NCBI GenBank assembly: GCA_913009825.1
Contig: CAJVYQ010000004.1
Span: forward strand, 62,001-126,000
DNA length: 64,000 bases
Direction of reading: 5' to 3'
Origin: an uncultured Deferribacteres bacterium
GTDB taxonomy: Bacteria > Zhuqueibacterota > JdFR-76 > DREG01
Part shown: positions 26,676-34,440 of the stretch, one piece after another
Layout: each line of letters starts with the position of its first letter
Numbering within the stretch: position 1 is the stretch's first letter
Translations under genes and position numbers: made by a program
Notes under the pieces: model-generated
What the model saw: the letters and a program-made list of their open reading frames with translations, nothing else
Told to the model about the DNA's origin: nothing
The model's database searches: none

Positions 26676-27286
26676 GCAGTATTTTCCGGATAAAATATTC
26701 TGTTGCTGATCTTTGGCATGATAACAGGCAGCAGAACTGCGAAGATTAACATATTGGTTGTGATGTGAAAAAGATAGTAATACATGCCAAAAATCAGGCT
26801 GGTCAGCAATTTGGGCAGTGTCAGTCCGGCAAAAATTAAAAAGCCGATGCTGGTGAGCAGGTCAAAAATAAGTGTGAGAACCAATCCCATCGCGCCCAGA
26901 GAAAGCTTCTGTTTGATGTGAAATTTTTCCTCATCCCCGTGGAAAGTAAATTTCCCTTTTGCAATGAGGCTGCCGGCGAAAGCCACCAAAGCCATGCCGG
27001 CAATCTGCGCCGCCATAAGCGGAGGGGAGGCGATACCCAGCGGATTCAACAGAGAGAAGGTGAATTCTCCAAGAACGGCGGCGGTGATCCCGTTGCGCCG
27101 CCCCAAAAAATAGCCCGCCAGAAAAAAGGTAGCGGTCACCAGTTCCAGATTGGGCACCGACAAAAAAAGTAAACCAAGCGCCACCGCCAATGCGGCAAAA
27201 ATAGCAATGAAAACAATATTTCGCAAAATCGGTTGTACTCCTTCTTCAAGGTGATTCAATATATTTTTATCCCGTTTAAAAATCAA
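26672..27286 (-). CDS. ECF-type transporter substrate-binding (S) component
   Basis: A 204-residue integral membrane protein with about six hydrophobic segments. The arrangement of NIVFIAIFAALAVALGLLFL, a loop with LELVTATFFLAGYFLGRRNG, and FTFSLLNPLGIASPPLMAAQIAG is typical of S components of energy-coupling-factor vitamin transporters. These bind the vitamin and dock with a shared EcfAAT module, which is not in this window. The substrate is not readable. Cobalamin or a precursor would suit the B12-dependent enzymes nearby, but this is only an inference. It is the first gene of a minus-strand pair with the outer-membrane protein. Confidence 0.7.
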   Translation of the reverse strand: MIFKRDKNILNHLEEGVQPILRNIVFIAIFAALAVALGLLFLSVPNLELVTATFFLAGYFLGRRNGITAAVLGEFTFSLLNPLGIASPPLMAAQIAGMALVAFAGSLIAKGKFTFHGDEEKFHIKQKLSLGAMGLVLTLIFDLLTSIGFLIFAGLTLPKLLTSLIFGMYYYLFHITTNMLIFAVLLPVIMPKISNRIFYPENTA

Positions 27287-28197
27287 GACGAAATAATTTT
27301 GATACGAAAGGTTGTGAAGAAAAGAAAGAAGACGGTAGTTATTCCGGTGTCATTCATGGTTATTTGATTGTCATTTAATTGCCAATCCGTTATCTGGCAG
27401 TTTGAAATAATGCCGTTTCCTTTTTTTCGTGATGCAATTACAGTGAAAGCGCTAAAACCGTAGCGCCGGAACTAAGTTTTTTATATGAAACCAATTTGGC
27501 TATTCTTCATAATTTACCTATTTACAAATGATTGCGGTTTTTCATTGCGGTTATTCATTTTAGTACGTAAATTGCGTTTGATTGATAATTGTGATCATTT
27601 GAACCCGTTCACACACGAGCAGTATTTCGCGGGGAGATGAAAAATTTATAATTTAGGAAATTAGTACTTCTTACTTTACTGGCAATTATATAGTGTCTGA
27701 ACGAAAAGTGGAAAACATGCATCTTGCTTGTTCAATAAACTGTTTAGTTTTCTATTTTTCAATAAGATTATAATTCAAACAAGATGTTTGATATACAATT
27801 TAGATACTTTTCGTTCAGCCTCTATATGGCAAAAAATTAAAATTCTGTAAAAAAAACTATTGACTTTTATCATATTCCTATTAAATTAATTTCAAGCAAG
27901 GCTAAATATGCGAATAATGATTACCATAGATACAAATTTATTATACCTCATATAGAAGCGAATGTCCGGCAGCCAATTTTTGAGGAGATTGAGTTGCAAT
28001 AACACTTGTTTTTACTGCCCCACTATTTTTAAAAATTTGTGATCTTTCAGTCCATGTTTTTATTCACTAATTTTCAAAGGAGGTGATAAATAAAGCAATC
28101 TATTGGTTCAATTTATCAAAATGAGAAAGGAGGTGAGAAAAGTTTTTTTCGTCAGTAAGTAGTAGTTGAAGTTCGTAACTAACTGGAGGAGAAAGTA
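27287..28197. other. Long intergenic region between the divergent ECF and susC genes
   Basis: Over 900 bases without a convincing gene. It holds a family A element (27693-27822), a short possible promoter (TTGACT at 27860), and near the susC start two copies of AAAGGAGGTGA (28078 and 28126) ahead of the real Shine-Dalgarno GGAGGAG. A 13-codon ORF (MRKEVRKVFFVSK) starts at 28121 over the second copy. The rest is AT-rich with no feature I recognise. Confidence 0.6.
27693..27822. repeat. MITE-like element, family A copy 2
   Basis: A 130-base element flanked by TA, colinear and about 95% identical to the copy at 8649-8778. The right end is mutated (CAGCCTC instead of CAGACAC). Non-coding. Confidence 0.85.
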
Positions 28198-31100
28198 ATG
28201 AAAAAGATATTCATTGTATCATTTTGTCTTGTTTTTGCCTTATTACCGATGTTGGTACTGGGGCAACAACAGGCACTACTGGTTTCCGGGAAGGTTGTGG
28301 ATAGTGACGGCAATCCGCTTCCGGGAGCTAATGTTATAATCCAGGATTATGATATCGGCGCGGCAACCGATATTAACGGCAATTACAGTTTCAAAGTTCC
28401 GGCAAAGATGAATAAAGGCCAGGATGTGGTTGTAACCGCCCGTTTTATTGGTTACCATTCCAAAACGGCCTCAATTACGCTGAATTCCGGTGTGAAGACA
28501 TTGAATTTTACTCTTGCCGCAGATGTTTTACAGATGGACGCCATTGTGGTTACCGGCGTTAGCGAAGGCACACCGAAAAAGTTACTGCCGTTCAGTGTGT
28601 CCCGGGTGTCTGAGGAAGCGCTCCAGATGGTGCCGCAGCAGAGTCCTATCGAGAGTTTGCAGGGTAAGGTTTCCGGTGTGGATATTGTTCAAGGTTCCGG
28701 CAAACCGGGCACCGGCTCGGATATCAAAATACGTGGCGCTACAAGTATCGGCAGCGGCAATTCTCCCCTCATAGTCGTAGACGGCATTATTCTGGACGCC
28801 AGCAGTGAGGTTGATATCGATGCTCTGGACGTGGAGACTATCGAAGTGGTCAAAGGCGCTGCAGCGGCAGCTCTGTGGGGATCACGTGCTTCTGCCGGTG
28901 TGATCAATATCAAGACCAAGCGCGCCGGTAACATGGCGCTGGGTATGACAAAAATCCGGGTGAGGAGTGAAGCCGGTTACAGTCAGTTTGTTGGTTCTGT
29001 AAACGATTACCGCTCTGCCCATCATGAATTTGCGGTCACTGCCGATGGCAAACATTTTGCCGACGCCGATGGTAACCCGGTTAAAGATGAAGCCGGTAAT
29101 GTAATCACCGATCCATGGAAAGAATACCAGGCGTCTGTGTTGGATGGCAGCAATACCTCGAAGATTTTCCAGGATAATAACTGGCCTACCTCCGTTCCCA
29201 CCTTCAATCAGGTCGATCAGTTTTTCAATGCCGGCCAGTATCTGCGGAACCGCGCCGAGATCAGCCGTCATATGCAGGGCGGTAACATGCTGCTCAGTTT
29301 TGCGAACCTGCATGAACCGGGTATTATTGCCGGTGTGAAAGGATATAAGCGCAGCAATATCCGGTTGAATTTTGACCAGCGAATGACCGATAACCTGAAA
29401 TTGGGTTTGAGCGCTTATTATATGGATTCCTGGCGTGATGATCCGCAAGGTTCCCTCAACCCATTTTATTCGATGATGTTCATGTCACCCATGGCCAATT
29501 TGGAAGCAGATAATTCGGATGGAACTGCCTATCGAATCGATCCCGATCCAAAATCGTTGGAAGAGAATCCTTTGTATGCTTCCCACAACCAGGACATTGA
29601 CAACAATCGCCGGTCGTTGAATGCGGATTTTAATATCAACTGGAACCCGGTGCAATGGCTGGTTTTGAACGGCCACATGGCTTTCGACCGCAATAACCGT
29701 TTCAATACCCGTTATTATTTCAAAGGATTCAAAAGTATCGATAATCAAAACTATCCCACCGGGTACTATTCCCGATACCATTCCTTTAATAACTCGATCA
29801 ATTCCGATTTGACTGCAAAGGTGTTCAGGGATATCGGCAATTTTTCCATGAAAAACACGGTGCGCTACCATTATGAGAGTTCCGAATATCAGTCAACAAC
29901 CGCAAGCGGTTCCAATTTAGCGGTAAACGGTGTGCGGAGTCTGGGTGTGGTAGATCCTGAACAAAACAATACGTCTTCATATCAATCCATCGTTCGCTCG
30001 GTTGGTTATTACTGGGAATCAGCCGTAAATTACAAAGAAAAATATCTGAGTAATGTTCTGATACGCTATGACGGCAGTTCTCTGTTCGGTGAAGATCAAC
30101 GCTACCATCTCTATTACCGCGCCGGTTTCGGCTGGCGGTTAAGCCAGGAACCATGGTGGTTCTCTGAAAAGATCAATGAGTTTAAATTACGTGCCGCGTA
30201 CGGTACCGCCGGTAACCGGCCCGGTTTTTCCTCCCAATACGAAACCTTTTCTGTCGGTGGCGGGACCATTTCAAAAGGTAGTTTAGGAAATAAAGAATTA
30301 AAACCTGCTTTTTCAAAAGAGGCCGAAATAGGTTTGGAAATGGCGCTGTTTGATAAAATCTCACTGGAAATGGCCTATTCAAACAGAGTGACAGAAGACC
30401 AGATTTTAGGTGTACCGCTTCCTGCTTTTTTCGGGTATAGTTCACGAACGCTGAATGCCGGCACTCTGGAATCTAACACCATCGACGGAACCATCAGCGC
30501 CATGGTTTTCCAAAAACGGGATATGAGCTGGAATCTGGGACTCACATTTGCCAGAACCCGGGAGAAAATCACGAAATTAGACCGGCCTCCGTGGCGTCAG
30601 GGCGCTTATAACGCATTTTATGTGCGTGAAGGTGAAACCAATGGCATCATGTACGGTTACCGCTGGTTGGAAAACACCGGCGATCTTTCCGATCTGTCCG
30701 CAGCCGACAAGATCAATTATAACAACGGCGCTTTCCAGGTGAATAATGACGGTTATCTGGTACCGGTTGGCGAAGGAAATTCCTGGAAAAGCGGTCCTGG
30801 TTCGGATGGTATTGCCGGCACCGATGATGATTTGTGGGGCACCCCTGTGGTGGTTGGTACCGATGAAAACGGCGATCCCATTGAGATGGAATATGGCATG
30901 CCGGTGAAATATGCCAAATTGGATCCCAAGGAAGGCAGAACGGGATTTGTTCAAATCGGTAATGTGCTGCCCGATGTTTCCACCAACCTGTCGTCAACTT
31001 TCCGTTGGAAAGGGTTAACCGTTTACGGTCTGGTCAGCGCTGTTTTTGGCGGCAGTATTTACAACGGAACCCGCCAGTGGTGTTATCGTGAACTGCGGCA

Positions 31101-31458
31101 CACCAATGTGGATCAATTCGGCAAACCGGAAGCTGAAAAGAAGCCGATCGGTTACTACAGTAAATTGTACGATACCAACAAAACCAATAAAGAATTTGTT
31201 GAAAGCGGCAGTTATCTGAAATTGCGTGAAGTTACCGTGTCTTACCGGTTCGGTAAAAGTTTCCTCACCGGTTTTGCCGGCGGTTTCCTGAGTAATGTTT
31301 TCCAAAGTGTTTCTCTGGGTTTGATTGGCCGGAATCTGATTACCATCACAAACTATGAGGGATTTGATCCAGAAGTCGGCAGCGTTGAATACCGCGTGGA
31401 TAATTTTGCTTATCCGCATTTCAGGCAAGTCACCGCATTTGTTGAATTTGAGTTATAG
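28198..31458 (+). CDS. SusC/RagA-family TonB-linked outer-membrane protein
   Basis: A 1086-residue outer-membrane transporter. Seen in order: signal peptide (MKKIFIVSFCLVFALLPMLV); a carboxypeptidase-D-like domain (VSGKVVDSDGNPLPGANVII); a TonB-box-like DAIVVTG; the plug with SVSRVSEEALQ, the SusC signature SGVDIVQGSGKPGTGSDIKI and SPLIVVDGIIL; VKGAAAAALWGSRASAGVINI; and a large barrel ending in FVEFEL. SusC proteins pair with a SusD lid to import glycans, peptides or other large nutrients. The susD gene follows 11 bases on. The substrate is not indicated: no glycoside hydrolase or regulator is adjacent. The GGAGGAGAAAGTA Shine-Dalgarno fixes the start. Confidence 0.93.
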   Translation: MKKIFIVSFCLVFALLPMLVLGQQQALLVSGKVVDSDGNPLPGANVIIQDYDIGAATDINGNYSFKVPAKMNKGQDVVVTARFIGYHSKTASITLNSGVKTLNFTLAADVLQMDAIVVTGVSEGTPKKLLPFSVSRVSEEALQMVPQQSPIESLQGKVSGVDIVQGSGKPGTGSDIKIRGATSIGSGNSPLIVVDGIILDASSEVDIDALDVETIEVVKGAAAAALWGSRASAGVINIKTKRAGNMALGMTKIRVRSEAGYSQFVGSVNDYRSAHHEFAVTADGKHFADADGNPVKDEAGNVITDPWKEYQASVLDGSNTSKIFQDNNWPTSVPTFNQVDQFFNAGQYLRNRAEISRHMQGGNMLLSFANLHEPGIIAGVKGYKRSNIRLNFDQRMTDNLKLGLSAYYMDSWRDDPQGSLNPFYSMMFMSPMANLEADNSDGTAYRIDPDPKSLEENPLYASHNQDIDNNRRSLNADFNINWNPVQWLVLNGHMAFDRNNRFNTRYYFKGFKSIDNQNYPTGYYSRYHSFNNSINSDLTAKVFRDIGNFSMKNTVRYHYESSEYQSTTASGSNLAVNGVRSLGVVDPEQNNTSSYQSIVRSVGYYWESAVNYKEKYLSNVLIRYDGSSLFGEDQRYHLYYRAGFGWRLSQEPWWFSEKINEFKLRAAYGTAGNRPGFSSQYETFSVGGGTISKGSLGNKELKPAFSKEAEIGLEMALFDKISLEMAYSNRVTEDQILGVPLPAFFGYSSRTLNAGTLESNTIDGTISAMVFQKRDMSWNLGLTFARTREKITKLDRPPWRQGAYNAFYVREGETNGIMYGYRWLENTGDLSDLSAADKINYNNGAFQVNNDGYLVPVGEGNSWKSGPGSDGIAGTDDDLWGTPVVVGTDENGDPIEMEYGMPVKYAKLDPKEGRTGFVQIGNVLPDVSTNLSSTFRWKGLTVYGLVSAVFGGSIYNGTRQWCYRELRHTNVDQFGKPEAEKKPIGYYSKLYDTNKTNKEFVESGSYLKLREVTVSYRFGKSFLTGFAGGFLSNVFQSVSLGLIGRNLITITNYEGFDPEVGSVEYRVDNFAYPHFRQVTAFVEFEL

Positions 31459-31469
31459 AAGGAGGCATT

Positions 31470-33068
31470 ATGAAACTGATAAAATATATTGCATTAAGCG
31501 TAGCGCCGCTCCTGATTCTTTTTCTGGTTTTCGGCTGCTCGCCCGATCTGTCGGTGACAAACCAGAACGCTCCGGATAAAGAACGTGCCTTGTCCAATCC
31601 CAATGACGTGGAGAAGCTGGCTGGCGGTTCTTTTAAGGAATTCTGGTGGTCACAAACCCAGTATTACGGTCCTCCCTGGTCGCTTTCTACCATGGCCGAT
31701 GAGTTTTCCTCTTCCTGGGGCAACTCCGGCATGCGGGACCTTTCTTCGGAACCGAGAAAAGCATGGGATAACTCTTCGTCTTATGGCTATCGGGTTGTCT
31801 CACGTAATGCATGGCGGTATTGTTATAAAGCTATATCCAATGCCAGTGATGCCATGGGTCAGATCAATGCCGGCTTGATAATTACCGATGCCGATGGTAA
31901 TGACCAGACAACGCGTTTGAAAGCCTGGTGTAAATTTATTCAGGGCATCAGTCTGGGATTTCTTGGCCAGTATTTTGATAAAGCGTTTATTATCGATGAG
32001 ACGGTAAACCTGGAAGCCGGCACCCCGCCAACGGCGCCGTACATGGAGGTGCATGAGGCCGGCATGCAAAAATTGGCTGAATGTATTCAACTCTCTGACA
32101 ATAACAGTTTCGATATACCGGAAGAATGGTGGCCGGGCAATAATTTCAGCAATGTGGATCTGGCCAAACTGGCTCATTCATTCATTGCCCGCTACGAAGC
32201 CGGCGTAGCCCGGGATCCGGCCGAACGAACTGCCCGGGATTGGGCCGGCATTGCCTCACATGCCGCCCAGGGTATTACAGAAGATTTCGGTTCGGACAAT
32301 GACGGCGATAACTGGTATTCCTATCTTCATGGCCTTTTCAGCAATAACACCTGGTGCCGTACCGATTATAAACTGATCGGGCCTGCGGATACCTCCGGCG
32401 CCTTCAAGGGCTGGTTAGATTCGCCTGTCGCGGATCGAAATTATATTCAAATCCACACTAATGATGCCCGTGTAACCGGCGGCACCTGGGATTCCGATGG
32501 TAAATATTTCCGTTATTACGGCAACTGCGCTTTCCGCGCCAATCGCGGTACTTATCATTTCTCTTACTACCACAGCTACAAATATATCGACTATTACAAA
32601 AACGGTTATGTGGGCTGGGCTCATATTATGAGTGTTGCGGAGATGGATTTTCTGCGTGCGGAAGCGGCACTGCGCCAGGGAGATGCCCAAACCGCGGTGG
32701 ATCTGATCAACAAATATCATGTGGGTATCGGTGAAATGGCTCCGGTTACTGCGGCTATTCCTGTCGGGAATCCCGGTGACCTGCGGGATGCCCGTCCGGA
32801 CATCGGTGACTTTGGCAATTCTCTGTGGGCTGTGATGAAATATGAAAAAGGTATAGAAATTGCCCAAAAGAATTGCGGCGTGGCTTGGACCGATCGCCGT
32901 GGCTGGGGTACGCTGGTTTCCGGCACACCCATTCACTTTCCGATTCCCGGCGAAGAACTTGAGGTGTTGCAGATGGGTAATTACACTTTTGGTGGTGTTG
33001 GCGGAGAAGGAGCCGCGCCCAAAATGCTGGCGCCCATGCCGCCGAAGATGGATATGATCAAGTATTAA
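31470..33068 (+). CDS. SusD/RagB-family nutrient-binding lipoprotein
   Basis: A 532-residue lipoprotein with signal peptide and lipobox VFGC at about residue 22. The N-terminal SPDLSVTNQNAPDKERALSNPNDVEKLAGG pattern and the helical middle are typical of SusD. The C-terminal half has FLRAEAALRQGDAQTAVDLINKY, the TPR-like SusD signature. It would sit on the SusC barrel and capture substrate at the surface. It is Trp/Tyr-rich, as sugar- or polyphenol-binding members often are. It starts 11 bases after susC with AAGGAGG upstream and is followed by a hairpin terminator. Confidence 0.92.
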   Translation: MKLIKYIALSVAPLLILFLVFGCSPDLSVTNQNAPDKERALSNPNDVEKLAGGSFKEFWWSQTQYYGPPWSLSTMADEFSSSWGNSGMRDLSSEPRKAWDNSSSYGYRVVSRNAWRYCYKAISNASDAMGQINAGLIITDADGNDQTTRLKAWCKFIQGISLGFLGQYFDKAFIIDETVNLEAGTPPTAPYMEVHEAGMQKLAECIQLSDNNSFDIPEEWWPGNNFSNVDLAKLAHSFIARYEAGVARDPAERTARDWAGIASHAAQGITEDFGSDNDGDNWYSYLHGLFSNNTWCRTDYKLIGPADTSGAFKGWLDSPVADRNYIQIHTNDARVTGGTWDSDGKYFRYYGNCAFRANRGTYHFSYYHSYKYIDYYKNGYVGWAHIMSVAEMDFLRAEAALRQGDAQTAVDLINKYHVGIGEMAPVTAAIPVGNPGDLRDARPDIGDFGNSLWAVMKYEKGIEIAQKNCGVAWTDRRGWGTLVSGTPIHFPIPGEELEVLQMGNYTFGGVGGEGAAPKMLAPMPPKMDMIKY

Positions 33069-33108
33069 AAATTTTCGCTTGTAAATATTCATCCTGATGT
33101 AACAGTGT

Positions 33109-33150
33109 GAGGGTCATCCCGGATTATCGGAGTGACCCTCATTTATTTTT
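33109..33150 (+). terminator. Terminator or attenuator after susD
   Basis: GAGGGTCA pairs with TGACCCTC around a 16-base loop, followed by a T-rich stretch (ATTTATTTTT). It ends only 22 bases before the next gene's start, so partial read-through is likely. Confidence 0.65.
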
Positions 33151-33172
33151 CTATTTCAAGGAGATTGCGATT

Positions 33173-33670
33173 ATGAAGAAAATGCTTGTTGTTCTTTCAA
33201 TCCTTTTATTGCTTTTTGGTTTTCTGAGTTGTTCGTCTACCAAAAGTGGCAAAACCAAGTCAAATCCGGTGCGGTTTAAAGATAGAATCGGCCGGGTTAC
33301 CAAGGTTGATTTTCAAAATAAATCCAGGACTGTTTTGGTAGGCAGACATCATTTCCAGTATGAACGTGAAGAAAACAGCGAAGGCCAATTGTACGTAGAA
33401 ACCTTGTGGCGGTTCCGCGCCCCCTTTGATGATGAGTTGGCATCCGGTGTTACGGAAGCAAGATCCAAAATTATACTAACCGCCTACCCCAGAGAACTTA
33501 CTCGTCCCGCCGGTCTTTGGGTAGCAAGTATGGAGGGAAGAAACGAAGTGAAATTAGAAGGCGGACAGGGTTGGGTCACATTGCCCCTGACCGAAGGAGC
33601 AAAAAAATATTTTAAAAATATCGCAGAAGACTTACGAATCGAATACAGAATGGGTGTGCGAGAGTTTTAA
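33173..33670 (+). CDS. Small lipoprotein of unknown function
   Basis: The track ORF begins at 33107 but the start is the ATG at 33173, with AAGGAG 10 bases upstream. The 165-residue product opens with a lipoprotein signal peptide (MKKMLVVLSILLLLFGFLSC). The mature part is basic then mixed, predicted mostly beta (RTVLVGRHHFQYER, WVTLPLTEGAKKYF). I do not recognise a family. It follows susCD on the same strand and may be an accessory of that uptake system, although a terminator separates them. Confidence 0.7.
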   Translation: MKKMLVVLSILLLLFGFLSCSSTKSGKTKSNPVRFKDRIGRVTKVDFQNKSRTVLVGRHHFQYEREENSEGQLYVETLWRFRAPFDDELASGVTEARSKIILTAYPRELTRPAGLWVASMEGRNEVKLEGGQGWVTLPLTEGAKKYFKNIAEDLRIEYRMGVREF

Positions 33671-34320
33671 ATCGTGTTTATGATATTTTTCCTGGATAAC
33701 AAAATTTTCAGTCTTCAACCGTCCCTACGGGACGGTATAAATTTTGTTCTTTATTGCCCACCAATGAATTGGCGGGCAATTCCCGTTAATCCCTTCGGGA
33801 TTATTTAAAGTGCAATATGGTGTTTCAAAAAAACAACCGTTACAAAATTAATTCGGCTTTTTATCATTCGTGTGGCTGAATTTATGAGTCGTTTCGTCCG
33901 TTATCGAAAGTATATCTTCTCATTTACACCGGAAGATGATGCAAAGACGGCCTGAGCAATTACAGGAAAAACCCGGTGTTCCGGTAATTATTATGCGCAT
34001 CAAACACCGGTAACAAATTTATCCAAGTTACCCACACAAAATGATGAAGAACCCATTTTTTACTGTTTTGTACTATATTTGCAACACCCTCCTGTGCAGG
34101 CAGGATATAAATCCTTCCTGAAAAATATATGAACGGTTATCTTTTTTTGGTTTTCTCTTCGATCTATTATTTTGCCATAAATTTGGCCCAATCAGTTTGA
34201 TAAATTGACAACTCAAATCACAATCACTCAATCCGGAAAATTCTTTGCATTTATGTCTCCAATGAATTAAATTCACTTTTTAAATTTGTGAGAAAAAACC
34301 ATAAAAATCAACAGGAGAAT
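33671..34320. other. Intergenic region with a three-hairpin repeat cluster
   Basis: Contains three successive palindromes: CCGTCCCTACGGGACGG (33719-33735), TTGCCC..GGGCAA (33754-33779) and AATCCCTTCGGGATT (33788-33802). The remaining 500 bases are AT-rich, with no ORF showing coding character. The ORF track entry at 34073 on the minus strand has no recognisable features. Confidence 0.55.
33719..33802. repeat. Tandem hairpin cluster (REP-like)
   Basis: Three hairpins with C-run/G-run stems spaced 15-35 bases apart, directly after the small lipoprotein gene. The layout is like REP/BIME units that end transcripts or are moved by REP-associated transposases. No transposase is present here. Confidence 0.5.
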
Positions 34321-34416
34321 ATAACAGAATTTACCGGTAAAACCGCATTGATCAACGGCGTCGCCATGGGAATAGGTGCTGAATTTGCCCGCCTGCCGCC
34401 AGGGTGTAAATCCTGA
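34321..34416 (+). pseudogene. Remnant of a short-chain dehydrogenase N-terminus
   Basis: Thirty-one codons read ITEFTGKTALINGVAMGIGAEFAR before a stop, the opening of a classical SDR with its NAD(P)-binding TGxxxGIG motif (here NGVAMGIG). A good Shine-Dalgarno (CAGGAG) precedes it, but the start position holds ATA instead of ATG. The rest of the gene is gone; the minus-strand TonB receptor begins to overlap 25 bases later. It is a deletion relic. Confidence 0.6.
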
Positions 34417-34440
34417 ACCGGCGGATATACCAGCTCTTCA

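Noticed and set aside
27287-27500. Vitamin riboswitch upstream of the ECF S component gene
   Set aside because: Looked for TPP- and cobalamin-type cores on the minus strand and saw none; the sequence is AT-rich without the expected conserved blocks.
28121-28162. 13-codon leader ORF before susC as a gene
   Set aside because: Its own ribosome site is too far upstream and no function is indicated; mentioned only within the leader finding.
34073-34276. 67-codon minus-strand ORF in the intergenic region
   Set aside because: No ribosome site, no family pattern, and AT-rich composition; likely chance.
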